DNA of 64,000 nucleotides from Acrasis kona (lineage: Eukaryota; Heterolobosea; Eutetramitea; Acrasida; Acrasidae). The position numbers were made by a program, and so were the translations under genes. This document shows, piece by piece, positions 22,516 through 32,804 of this stretch (position 1 is the first letter of the stretch; each line of letters starts with the position of its first letter). The notes below the pieces were generated by a model that was not told where the DNA came from, did not search any database, and saw only the letters and a list, made by a program, of their open reading frames with translations. The stretch lies in assembly GCA_026419775.2 (NCBI GenBank), contig JAOPGA020000657.1, positions 1 through 64,000 on the forward strand, given 5' to 3'.

Positions 22516-25010
22516 TTACGTTGTAGTCCTCACTGTAGAACCACCATAAAGTGGTGATTTTGTACCGGACGTGGTGACAGTTTTTGTGTTGGTTTTTGGT
22601 TTTGAAAGAGAAGTTAAACCATACTGATTATTTGTGGTGGGTTTGGCGCCGTATTTTGAATTGAAGGCGGAGGATTGGCTTGTTGAATTGCCAGTGGATA
22701 TTGTCGGATTGACTACCGCAGGTTGTTTGACGTCACTATTTGAAACAATAGATGCCTGATTCATCGCTTCCATCCGTTTCTTGTTTCTTTCCATCTCTAA
22801 CTCAATTTCCATCCACCGTAATTCCTCTCTCTCCTTCTCGCTGTCAGAAATCTCTTCACTAGAGTTACCCTGCCTACTCCTCAGATATTCTCCCTCGGAG
22901 TGTAGCAGTTTTTGGGCCTGCCTTGCAGCATCTTGAACATCCTTGTCTTTGTCCAGCGTTAAATAGGACAGGGTCTCTCTCAAAGACGCCAGTAGCTGTA
23001 CATCATTTGGCATTACTAATACTTGCTTCAAGTCTGGTATGAGCGAGCTGAACTGAGCTCTAACGTTCGGTACTGGATCGGATGATAGCTTCATCACGTC
23101 TGAAAACACATGCTCCTTTATAAATCGTCTGGAGAAGTGCAGCCGCATATGTTTACATATTTCTAGATATGTCATTCTGTACCAATAACTTTTGTTTTCT
23201 CCCATGTCCCTCATCAAGTCGCCGAACAATTCTATTTGTTTGGTTAGGTTACAAATATTTCGTATCATGATGACAATGGCTTTTGCTGCCTTTTGCTTTA
23301 CAGGGTACGCTGATGTAGGGCTCATAATTTGAGCTCGAAGCATTGGAATAAATATTGTAGAGAGTTGTTCAGTGCTAAAATAAATGTGGAAGGTATCAAA
23401 GTGGGCGTAAAATTTATCCAACCTCCTCCAATCATTCTTTATGGCTGATTGATATTTTACTAAGCTGGAAACTATTGTGGCGAAAAGCTCTTCTGATTGG
23501 CGAAAATCTGAGCAAGATGACATTTTGACAAAATTCTGGAATATTTCGCCCATGTGCGAGACAATCTTGTCTCTTACTTTTATATCCTTATCGCGAAGTA
23601 GCTTGAGGAAAATCTTCTTTAAACCAACTACTGCCTTCTTATCGTTTACCAGTACTGTTGTGACTTGATGGAATCCAGATGCAATCTTCTCTCTTATGAT
23701 GGTCTCTTTGTCGTCGCATAACTGTTGTAATATGACATGTAAGTACGTGTGGTATCTTAATGGGCCCACACTTTTCAAAACTCCAGGTAGGTTATAAGCA
23801 CAATAAGACCTTATTTCGCTGTTCTTATTTTTAGCAGCTTCACCAAAGAACACACACAAATTTATCATATCTTCATCGCTGCAGTCCACTATAAAGTTAA
23901 TCGTGAGAGCTCGTTAGTTTGGTACCTGATAATGTATAAATTAATTCTCCAAAGTGAGCATTAAGGACGCTGTATCTATCGCCAGTAACGGGTTCTTTAA
24001 TCCAAGCTAAGAATTTAGGCAGTATTTCTTTTGCTCGGAAGACTCTGTCAAAGAAGTCTAGTAAATGTACTAACGTCTCCAAAGCTGCATTCTTTACTTC
24101 TTTAGTTTCATCGTCGCAAAGTTGATGTAGTTCGCTCATCAAGTATTTCTTTGTGTTCTCCAACCTTTTGGTGTTAGTGGTATCCAGCTTAAATACATAC
24201 CCTATTCCCTTAGCTATGTGCAATATTTGTTTCGCCATAGATTTTCTCACCATAAAAGAAGTGTCTTGACAAAGAGATGTTGCTTGTCTTAAAAACAATT
24301 TTGATATCGATGCACTCTTACACCTTCTTGAAAAGGCTCCAAATAATTTGCAGCATAGTATTCTATTGTTGTCGTTTTCAGACAAACTACCTTTAGACTC
24401 TGCGTACTCTAGAATTTCCTTTTCGATTAGTGTTACCGGCATGTATTGCACCGATTTGACGAGAACCTTCTCCCATTTAGTAACCACGTTACTGGTTCGA
24501 AGCCCAACCATCGACTGCATCAAAGGAAATAATTCCTTCATTTGTTGCTCCGAGAAGAATGGGAAGGCTGTCGGTAAATAATCTCCTATAGTTGCTTGTG
24601 TCTCTTCGTTTTCTTTCCAAAGGTTATCCTATAGTTAGTGTGAGTGTTAAATTTCATGTTGTTTGTCGCACCAATAAGACTTTAATAATTTGAGAGCTCG
24701 CCTTATCGCCATGCCTAGTGAGAAGAGCTGGTAAATTTTCAAGCACGTTTAACTTTTGGATGTGTGAACCATTTTTGAGTAAATGTACTGCTCTCTCTAC
24801 TTCGCCAAGACTTTCGTCAACAATATATTTTTCGTACTGCTGTCCTTTTTTCTAAATTGTATGTAACATCAATAATATTCTAGGATAGATTACTTTTGCA
24901 GTTTTTGAAATCTCAGTAAGTGACACTTCATTTACTGAAGGTAGAAAACAAGAGTCAGTGTAAGGGGAGACACTTCTCGAAGATCCCGTTTCTATATCAT
25001 TGTGTGGCAT
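22516..25010 (-). CDS. PPP4R4: Protein phosphatase 4 regulatory subunit 4-like HEAT-repeat protein
   Basis: Exons 24894-25010, 24672-24851, 23926-24628 and 22516-23888 encode about 790 residues (human about 870). The second exon carries ERAVHLLKNGSHIQKLNVLENLPALL, near-diagnostic for PPP4R4. HEAT repeats follow with recurring DxxxxVRxxI/A units (for example DKDIKVRDKIVSHMGEIF). The C-terminus is a charged coiled coil (EKEREELRWMEIELEMERN) then a Ser/Thr/Asn-rich tail. In animals the protein holds PP4 catalytic subunit in the cytoplasm. The start is an ATG at 25010 opening a 39-codon first exon. Introns are 37-43 nt. Confidence 0.82.
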
Positions 25011-25128
25011 TAAATGGAATGTACAACCTCAAAACAACAAACGACTGTCTCACCGGTTGTCTACAAATCTTGGTTGAGTTGGAGTTAGTTGAGTTATGTT
25101 ACACAAATAAGTAGAACAACAAGATAGT

Positions 25129-26070
25129 TTAATCACTGTCCCATCCAGAAGACACTTTATTACCGCTACTAAAATCAACTTCTACGTCATGTTTGTAGTC
25201 ACTGTCAGTAGGGAGCTTTCTATTTCTTTCAAAATCCACATCCATTCTTTGCTTCACTTTTATCAGCTCCTCCTCATCTATTTTATTTAAATCTTTTCCT
25301 TGAATTTCATCATATATATTTGTCTCATGGGTTTCGGCGTCGCCTGAATTCTCCTCAAACTCATAATTCTCCTCAATGTCGAAGTTATCATCATCATTAT
25401 TCTTGTCAAAGTTCTCATCGTAGTCGTTGCCAGATGTATCGAACTCTCCAAAGTCATCGTATACATCATTCTCAAAGTTATATGGGTCGTCAGCTGCTTC
25501 AGCTACATTAACGTACTGTTCATCATTTCTGTTGTCCTGGTCTTCTGCCTCTGTCGTATTTGTCTCAAACTCCTGTTCCTGTACAAAGTGGAATGAATCA
25601 TTACGCTTTTCGTCATCTTCTGGAGTGGATTGTTTAGCTTGTTTCCGGAGTTGCTCAATCAGCTTCATGATGACTTGGTCGAGTTTATAATTAGGTACTG
25701 ATTTAAAGTACAGTTTATGTTTATTTCCTAAAAGTATATCTTCTCTCAGAAGAGTTGTTATTTCTTTGTCTTGTTTGTCAATGTTTTCAAGTATAATCTC
25801 TTTCAAGTGTATATTCCTGTTCCTGGGCTTTTGAGTTTGTTTTGCGTCGTCGACATATTGCAACGTCAGCGACCCTTTTTCATAGGATAGACCTAGGAAT
25901 ATCGGTTGTATCATAGTTTTATCAGCGTACACTTGGTCAACCAATACTTTTCGCTCGCTCAAACAACTTTCATCACATGAATACAGACTAGGAACTCGTC
26001 CAACGTTGTAAGTATTTAATAAAATTCTTATTAATAGAGCAGTTGGCGTTAAATTGGATTTTCTTATCAT
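25129..26070 (-). CDS. CEP19: CEP19-like centriolar/ciliary protein
   Basis: 313 residues as one exon from the ATG at 26070. The C-terminal 60 residues (DLNKIDEEELIKVKQRMD, then DYKHDVEVDFSSG, then SSGWDSD) match the conserved C-terminus of CEP19, which recruits RABL2 and IFT-B at the ciliary base. The N-terminus (NLTPTALLIRI) resembles the PPAIILIY opening of CEP19. Between them lies a long, very acidic Asp/Glu/Asn insertion of about 110 residues that animal CEP19 lacks. The frame stays open upstream of the chosen ATG, so a longer first exon is possible. Confidence 0.68.
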   Translation of the reverse strand: MIRKSNLTPTALLIRILLNTYNVGRVPSLYSCDESCLSERKVLVDQVYADKTMIQPIFLGLSYEKGSLTLQYVDDAKQTQKPRNRNIHLKEIILENIDKQDKEITTLLREDILLGNKHKLYFKSVPNYKLDQVIMKLIEQLRKQAKQSTPEDDEKRNDSFHFVQEQEFETNTTEAEDQDNRNDEQYVNVAEAADDPYNFENDVYDDFGEFDTSGNDYDENFDKNNDDDNFDIEENYEFEENSGDAETHETNIYDEIQGKDLNKIDEEELIKVKQRMDVDFERNRKLPTDSDYKHDVEVDFSSGNKVSSGWDSD

Positions 26071-26301
26071 CTTTGCAAATACCTTCTCTGGAAAATTTCG
26101 CGTGCCCTTTTGTTTTTGAGGCTTCACATTTCAAATTCATATCTAGTGGCAGAAATATGTCAACTGGAGTGATGTCAAAAGTCACATTAGACGTTAAACA
26201 AAAAAGATATGAGCAGGCTCATGACATTCCTGAAGAGGAATAAGAAGCAGAAGGCAGATGAAGCAAATAGTAACCTAAAACAAGGTGATATCTTCTAATT
26301 G

Positions 26302-27508
26302 ATGACAGGTGCGGAGAACATTTTAAAGGTTGTTACCAAAATCCGTGCATCAAGTAGAAAAGCTGCTGCTGTTAGTGACGAAGATTTGGCTGAATACGCC
26401 CTCACTTTGTGTGACGTTGATGGCCTTAAAGATGCTTATCTTAATACTGAATTTGACAAGATAAAAAAGCTGTTTGAAAATTTAGGAAAATTAGAGAAGA
26501 AGGAGAACAAATGGATGAGTAGTGGGTCTGATTCAGCAGTCGGACTACCAGAGGGAGACGATGGAAGCACGCCATTAACTCCTGATATCTTTGACGACGT
26601 TCCCAGTACAACTGAGCAACTTGAGGATCTGCAAAGACTTGAACACAAAAAAGGACAAGGTAGGGAAGTAATCAAAAATCAGGTTCGCATAAAGATTCTT
26701 ATCAGCGAAATCGCCAAGAGCAGTAAGGAACGCAGTTTGAGAAAGGCTTTAGCACCAATTATGAGTGGATTAAATGTGGGCCCCACTTTTGGTATGTTCC
26801 ACTCTGGTCTAATAGTGGTAAGTTAGAATCAAAACTCGTTTCAAAATAACGACAACAGGGTCCTTGGTTAATCGAATGGAACAATTCCTCCTTATGTATA
26901 CCTAGGAAATGTTACTCAAGCGCCGCTGTTCTAGCAGTTGATGTTGACGCAGTTGTTCAGTTAGACTTGAATGAGGCAGTTGACGCCTGCGCTAAAGTCA
27001 TTTGCGAATGGAACTCCAACAAACAATACAGCCAAACAAACCATAATTGTCAGCACTTTGTCGACGCTTTGTTGGATGCTATGCATGTCAAAGTCGATTT
27101 TGAAGAGCCACTTAACCACTATTTGAACAAGATGAGAAAGAAAGGAGAGGCCAAAGTTCAATGGACTGTCCCGACAGAGATTAGATCAATATGCGAAATC
27201 AAAGAAGAGAAGATCGCTTTTAAATCACACAAGGAGCTGGATGAGATGGTTAGAAACATACAAAACAAATTGTTGGAAAAGACACAAACAGCGTTTGATG
27301 AAGAATATAGCACAGATTGGCAGTTCTTGAAAGCATTTGACAGAGCATTCTGGCTACGTCACTTCAAAGATAGTAATGACGAAACGTATCAACCATTATG
27401 TAAGGGTGATACAGACGATTGTCCATTTAATCATCCGGTAAGTACTTTCTACTTTCAATCATTTATACTTCGTAGGAGAACAAGTCGTTTACACAGGACT
27501 GGTGGTGA
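26302..27508 (+). CDS. Predicted circularly permuted papain-fold (LRAT/NlpC-P60-like) protein
   Basis: Exons 26302-26817, 26859-27437 and 27476-27508 give 375 residues. An alpha-helical charged N-terminus is followed by FGMFHSGLIV-GPWLIEWNNSS (spanning the first junction) and, about 65 residues later, NHNCQHFVDALL. A histidine in a strand before an NC-x-HF motif is the layout of LRAT-type, circularly permuted NlpC/P60 enzymes, which hydrolyse or transfer acyl groups through a Cys-His pair. The family link is inferred from these two motifs only. An alternative start at 26209 would add 25 basic residues through a 24-nt intron (26285-26308). Confidence 0.6.
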
Positions 27509-27607
27509 GAAGCTTTTAAACATCCTACGAATGTAATAAATTTATAATTCTATCATACTCTTGTTGTATATTTGTTTTGTGAATATTGTAAGTTGGTAAA
27601 CCCTAAA

Positions 27608-30598
27608 ATGATTGTTGAGGTTGTTAGGGCTTCGAAGTACAGCACAAGATTATTATCGTCAGTAGAAGAAGATCACGACAGCGAAAAAAGCACACAATGC
27701 ATCGCTATTAAATGCAACAAGAACGAATCAAAACATTTTAATGAAATATTTGTGCCTGTCATTAAAAGTGGCCCTTTATCGAAAATTCTTTACGTTACAG
27801 ACCAATTTTTCAAAGCTTTTCCATGGATATCTGAATTTGACTTGATTAATGCACCCGATCTAGTGTTAACTCAAGATCTACCAATATTAGATTCGGTAAC
27901 AATCCGCCCACAAAAATCTCAAGAGTCGTTAGATTGGTTGACACCCTCGCTCATAATTGAAAATTACTCTGAAGTCGTGCACTGTGGAAGTGAATTCTCA
28001 ATACAAGATGAGTCCTCCGAACAACAATCATTTACAGTTATCGATACAAGGCCCACCAAGCAAGGACGGGTATCAATTAAAAGCACAACCATAATTATTG
28101 TTGAACAGGCCCCAAAGGCGACCAAACATGTAAATAGAGATTTAGCAAGAACAAGGAATTCAGTACCATTACTTTCAAACTTTGCTCAACCAATCACTAT
28201 TAATAAATATCTACAAAATGATGTTTCTATAACATTATCAACCGTGACCCATCCCGTTAACAATGAAATACAAAGTACAACACCAAGTGATATCGACTCA
28301 ACTTCTGTTGCATTTGTTTCCGTTGACACCCTACTTTCACTCAACATTATATCAGGTTCATGGATGATGGTACATGCCGACACCAAGTCCAGGTGGCAGT
28401 ATTTGGTAGTGCACAACGATATCAAAAGTGATGTCATTTCACTTTCCAAGCAGTCTCTGTTTAATCTCACTGACGGTCATGGTCATGATCAACAAGACAT
28501 GATTCAAGTACACATCAAATCAAAAAACAATAGAGAGGAGCCTGCAACAATAAAAAGAGTTGTACTGTCGCCAATCAGTTCTCCAAACGACTACGTCACT
28601 ATAGACAACATTAGTTCATACATTCGCGAGACATTTCTTGACAAGTGTCTTCGACGTTACATATCACAGAAGCGCATCTTTACCACAGGCGATGTGATAG
28701 CAGTGCCCATGATCAACTACTTGGATGATGACATTGATGATGATGAAGATAAAAATGACTTTGACATGATTGAGTGCGCTGAGGAACTCAAGAGCTGCAC
28801 TTCGTTCGATGTACTGAGGAGACACGTTTCACATTACAAGATCATTGACGTTGATTGTGGAATCGGAATCACTCACCCCAAACTCACTTCGGTATCATCC
28901 AAACCACGTCCCGTTCAATCCTTCGTTCCATCCCTCGACATTAATCATGATGACCACTCACATGGTGTCAAACATCTTTCATCTCACCAACAACTCTTTT
29001 CACAATTCTTCGATCCCATTATCAAATTGTACGCTTCCAAATCAAAAACATCACTCAAGCGCGTGTCAAGGGATGTTCTCATTTACGGATCGGCAGGAAC
29101 AGGAAAACGAACGTGCATCAGACATTTATGCAACACTTTTGGGATCCATTTATTGGAAATGAATTGTCACGAATTATTAGGAGAGACAGATGCAGTCACT
29201 TCGGAGAACATTTCACAATGCTTCAAATTAGCATCGGCATGCGCTCCATGTGTTTTATTTTGGAGGAATCTGGAAGCATTCGGAACAGCAAAAGATGACG
29301 ATGATGCCAACCAATTGGCCGGTCAACCAGCTAATGCAAAATATGGAAAAGTCAGAATGGTGAATGTGATCAAGAAGGAAATGGAATCATTATCACAATC
29401 TAATCATCCGGTACTTTTGGTGGGATCGTTGGGATTTGCCGATTTGGATGGACGAATGAACAAAATGTTGGCGAGTCGATTGTTTTTAGATTTGAAAGTT
29501 CCATTTGCGTCGGTATTGGATTCATCAATAAGAAAACAAATCATCGTTCAAGATGGGGATCGACATGGATTACCATCCGATGTGAACATTTCACAATTAG
29601 TATCGGACACATTGGGCGCATCGTTATTCGACATGCAAAAGATTCTCAAATTCGATCAAATCGCCGAAAACGATCTGGTCAACCGATGTGGATTGGTGAT
29701 GGATGTGAACAAATTAAGAAACATGGCCATGAATTATTTGAAATCACGTCAAAAGAATGCAAATCAAACTGTCGGAATTCCACAAATCAAATGGAAAGAT
29801 GTGGGCGGACTCGAACATGCCAAGAAGGAAGTGATGGACATTTTGAATTCGCCAGTAGTGGGCGCTGGGCGTAGGTGCGGGATGTTGTTGTATGGACCTC
29901 CTGGAACGGGCAAGACTCTGCTGGCAAAGGCCGTGGCCACTCAATGTAGAATGAATTTTATTAGTGTAAAAGGACCTGAATTAATAAACATGTATATTGG
30001 CGAGAGCGAACGTAACGTTCGACAAGTTTTTATTCGTGCTAAACAGTGTTCTCCTTGTGTAATCTTTTTTGATGAATTGGATAGTCTTGCTCCGAATAGG
30101 GGTCGTAGTGGTGACTCTGGTGGTGTGATGGATCGTGTCGTGAGTCAATTGTTGGCCGAAATGGACGGCATTGGCGATAACGACGACGAGAATGTGTTTG
30201 TGATGGGTGCGACCAATAGACCTGATTTGATTGATCCTGCCTTGTTGAGACCTGGTAGGTTTGATCGGTTGGTTTATTTGGGAGTCAGTAAATCCAATGT
30301 TGATCGTCTAAAGATTGTCAAGGCTTTGACTAGAAAGTTTAACTTGTCCGAAGGTACTGATTTGAAGTTGGTGGTGGAGTCGTGTCCTGAGAATATGACT
30401 GGTGCTGATTTTTATGCACTTTGTGCTGATACTTTGACGAATGCGTTGATGCGTATTGTAGAGGATAGCAGCGCTCCTCAGGATGAGATTATCGTAGAGC
30501 AACAGGACTTTATGGAGGCTGTGGCTAGATTGAAGCCATCGATACCATTGAAGGAGTTACAAAGATATGATCAACTACAAGCGAGCTATAAGAAATAA
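27608..30598 (+). CDS. PEX6: Peroxisomal biogenesis AAA ATPase PEX6
   Basis: A single exon, 996 residues. PEX6 with PEX1 extracts ubiquitinated PEX5 from the peroxisome membrane. The N-terminal 470 residues are divergent. The D1 AAA module has Walker A GSAGTGKRT (about residue 495) but Walker B reads CVLFWRNLEAF, lacking the acidic pair, so D1 should not hydrolyse ATP. D2 is complete: GPPGTGKT (about 762), the PEX6-type stretch ISVKGPELINMYIGESERN, Walker B IFFDELDSL, SGDSGGVMDRVVSQLL and GATNRPDLIDPALLRPGRFD. Degenerate D1 plus active D2 is the family norm. Confidence 0.95.
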   Translation: MIVEVVRASKYSTRLLSSVEEDHDSEKSTQCIAIKCNKNESKHFNEIFVPVIKSGPLSKILYVTDQFFKAFPWISEFDLINAPDLVLTQDLPILDSVTIRPQKSQESLDWLTPSLIIENYSEVVHCGSEFSIQDESSEQQSFTVIDTRPTKQGRVSIKSTTIIIVEQAPKATKHVNRDLARTRNSVPLLSNFAQPITINKYLQNDVSITLSTVTHPVNNEIQSTTPSDIDSTSVAFVSVDTLLSLNIISGSWMMVHADTKSRWQYLVVHNDIKSDVISLSKQSLFNLTDGHGHDQQDMIQVHIKSKNNREEPATIKRVVLSPISSPNDYVTIDNISSYIRETFLDKCLRRYISQKRIFTTGDVIAVPMINYLDDDIDDDEDKNDFDMIECAEELKSCTSFDVLRRHVSHYKIIDVDCGIGITHPKLTSVSSKPRPVQSFVPSLDINHDDHSHGVKHLSSHQQLFSQFFDPIIKLYASKSKTSLKRVSRDVLIYGSAGTGKRTCIRHLCNTFGIHLLEMNCHELLGETDAVTSENISQCFKLASACAPCVLFWRNLEAFGTAKDDDDANQLAGQPANAKYGKVRMVNVIKKEMESLSQSNHPVLLVGSLGFADLDGRMNKMLASRLFLDLKVPFASVLDSSIRKQIIVQDGDRHGLPSDVNISQLVSDTLGASLFDMQKILKFDQIAENDLVNRCGLVMDVNKLRNMAMNYLKSRQKNANQTVGIPQIKWKDVGGLEHAKKEVMDILNSPVVGAGRRCGMLLYGPPGTGKTLLAKAVATQCRMNFISVKGPELINMYIGESERNVRQVFIRAKQCSPCVIFFDELDSLAPNRGRSGDSGGVMDRVVSQLLAEMDGIGDNDDENVFVMGATNRPDLIDPALLRPGRFDRLVYLGVSKSNVDRLKIVKALTRKFNLSEGTDLKLVVESCPENMTGADFYALCADTLTNALMRIVEDSSAPQDEIIVEQQDFMEAVARLKPSIPLKELQRYDQLQASYKK

Positions 30599-30693
30599 AT
30601 ACCTACCTAAACTTTCACTTTAATTCTTCTTTGTTCGGAACATTTACAAATATAAACTATTTTAGAACATTTACAACAAACTCAGAAAGGATC

Positions 30694-31537
30694 ATGTCCG
30701 AATTCACAACTGTCAAGTACAAGGATAAGAAAACTACGTTTGAAATATTGTGCAAGCCCAGCACTGTATTGAAATACAGAGAAGGAGAGATTGGTATCGA
30801 TAAGGTTTTATTTGCTGATACTGTTTTCAAGAATTATTCAAAGGGGGAAAAGCCCTTGAAATCAGAATTACTGTAAGCTGAATACTTTGAAAATCTCAAC
30901 TAAATGATAAGCGATGCTTTTGGTACAGACAATGAGTCACAAGTAATCAAAACGATCCTAGATAAGGGCGAATATAATTTATCAACCGCTGAAAGAAAGG
31001 AAAAAGTAGAAAAGAAGAGAAAGGAAATGGTCAGCTACGTAAGTTTTCCATAATTGCTTGAATTTCTAACCATGAATTTAGATCCACAAGTACTACACCG
31101 ATCCTCGCACAAAAACAACACATCCCGTCACCAGAATTGAAAGTGCATTGTCCGAGATCAAACTCAACATTGATCCTGACACTCCAGCCGAGTTACAAGT
31201 AAACAAGATTTATTCCACCCTCATCGAAAAACTTCCACTCAAAAAGAGCGAAGTCGAAGCCACAGTCACCATCAAACACGCCTTTTTGGGACAAACTAAT
31301 GCGGTCATCCAAAAGTTCTGCAAAATCCAGAGGGACAATTACACAAATGAAGGTAGAGAGATGTTAGTAACGATGGTTCCGGGAGATTATGATGTTTTTA
31401 CACAGGAACTCCACAAAATCACCAAAGGAGACTATGAGATTAACATCACAGGTGCAGGTGCCATGATGGCATCAACTGACGAGCCAGCCACACAAAAAGG
31501 CAAAGGAGGACGTGGAGGAAAAGGAAAAAAAAAGTAA
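30694..31537 (+). CDS. SBDS: Ribosome maturation protein SBDS (Sdo1)
   Basis: Exons 30694-30872, 30912-31038 and 31082-31537 encode 253 residues. SBDS with EFL1 releases eIF6 from the 60S subunit. The N-terminal FYSH domain shows KYREG, VFKNYSKGE and LLDAFGTDNES. The middle helical domain has HKYYTDPRTKTTHPVTRIESAL. The C-terminal ferredoxin-like domain ends in MVPGDYDVFTQELHKITKGDYE, followed by a Gly/Lys tail. Length and order match the family. Confidence 0.95.
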
Positions 31538-31594
31538 ATGTTAAGAATTAGAGTCAAGTGACGTGTTTAAATAAAGTTATTTATATTTTACATT

Positions 31595-32638
31595 TTAAAA
31601 CTTCTTTGACCCGGGATTGAGCAGATCGTCCGATAACATCCTTCTTGCTCTCTTGATTTCCTCGTTCATTCTTAGCAACTCCTCGACACGAGCAAACTTC
31701 TTTCGATCCTTCCGTATCAAAAAGACTAAATCCTCCGTTTGTAATTTTCCTCTCTTGTTGGCAACACGCATTGCTTTGCAGGTCATGTCCGTTATGTATT
31801 CTGTTACCAAGTCGTCCATAAGGTCTACTGTCTCCGAAAGTGGATTTTCGCTATCTCCAAAACCATACATCATCAACCTCACTATTATTGTTAGTTTCTA
31901 AAATTACACCATCTTACATTCTCTTGTGAATAATCTCTTTCTTGGTTTGTTCTTCTCTCTTCGCCGTTTCCTTCTTTTCGCATTACCATCTTCGTCCTCC
32001 TCATCTATTTCTGCATCACTGTCATCACTATTCACCTCCTTTTTGCTTTCATCGTTTTGTGTTTCGTCGCCATCGCTGGAGGCGTCTTCTTCCTCATCTT
32101 CATTGCTTTGTCTACTTCGTTCGTCGTCTACGTCAACAGTTGGTGCGGGTGATGGAGCCTTCAAGGGTTGCGTTGAAGCTGGTCGTTGCCTCGGCTGCCT
32201 CCCCCTACCTCTCGGAGGCTGCGGTTGTTGCTGTTGTTGTTGTTGCTGGTGCATTTGTTGCATTTGTTGTTGCATTTGTTGCTGCATCATTGCTTGTAAT
32301 TGAGGGTTGTTGTTACCAAGCGTGTTGATGCCAGGCTGAATATAGTGGTTTGGAAAAACATTTGGTGTGGTTTGCTGAGGTTGAGAGCCCCATGTTGGCA
32401 TACCCATGCCCATGGGTGACATGGATGGCATTCTTTGGATCATCATGTTCGGTTGCATCATGTTTGTTTGTGGCATGTTGAGTTGCATTAAGGGGTTTCC
32501 GTTCATGACGAAAGGTACATTATTATTTGGTGGTCGATTCTGCGCGTTTACGAATTGGTTATTATTAGGATTCTGTCCACGTCCGATGGCAAAATTTTGA
32601 GGAGGGTTTGGTGGTCTGCCTCTGCCATTTCCATTCAT
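31595..32638 (-). CDS. TAF13: TFIID subunit TAF13 with a long Q/N-rich and acidic N-terminal extension
   Basis: Exons 31918-32638 and 31595-31881 (intron 31882-31917) encode 335 residues, against about 125 for typical TAF13. The last 100 residues are the histone fold: RLFTREL-RLMMYGFGDSENP, DLVTEYITDMTCKAM, LQTEDLVFLIRKDRKKFARVEELL. TAF13 pairs with TAF11 in TFIID. The first 230 residues are an added region: N/P/M-rich, then Q-rich with RGRGR, then an acidic S/D/E block and a basic K/R run before the histone fold. The junction was solved by the conserved KxLFxxELRLMMYGFGD reading, which crosses the intron in one frame. Confidence 0.87.
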
Positions 32639-32804
32639 TCTTCAAATCTTTGATTACAATAATATTTGAGTTGACAAAACAATTGATGAACAGATGAAGA
32701 AATAAAAGTGATTAATATATATACATTTATAACGCAATTGCAGCGTGTATCGAACATTACGAACAGCACATTTCTTATTTATACTTTCAACCCGCAATGT
32801 ATGA

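Noticed and set aside
24920-25114. 64-codon plus-strand frame
   Set aside because: Antisense to the first exon of PPP4R4, which has a good start and splice site.
31926-32328. Two plus-strand frames rich in Ser, Cys and Leu
   Set aside because: Antisense to the TAF13 extension with its CAG/CAA repeats.
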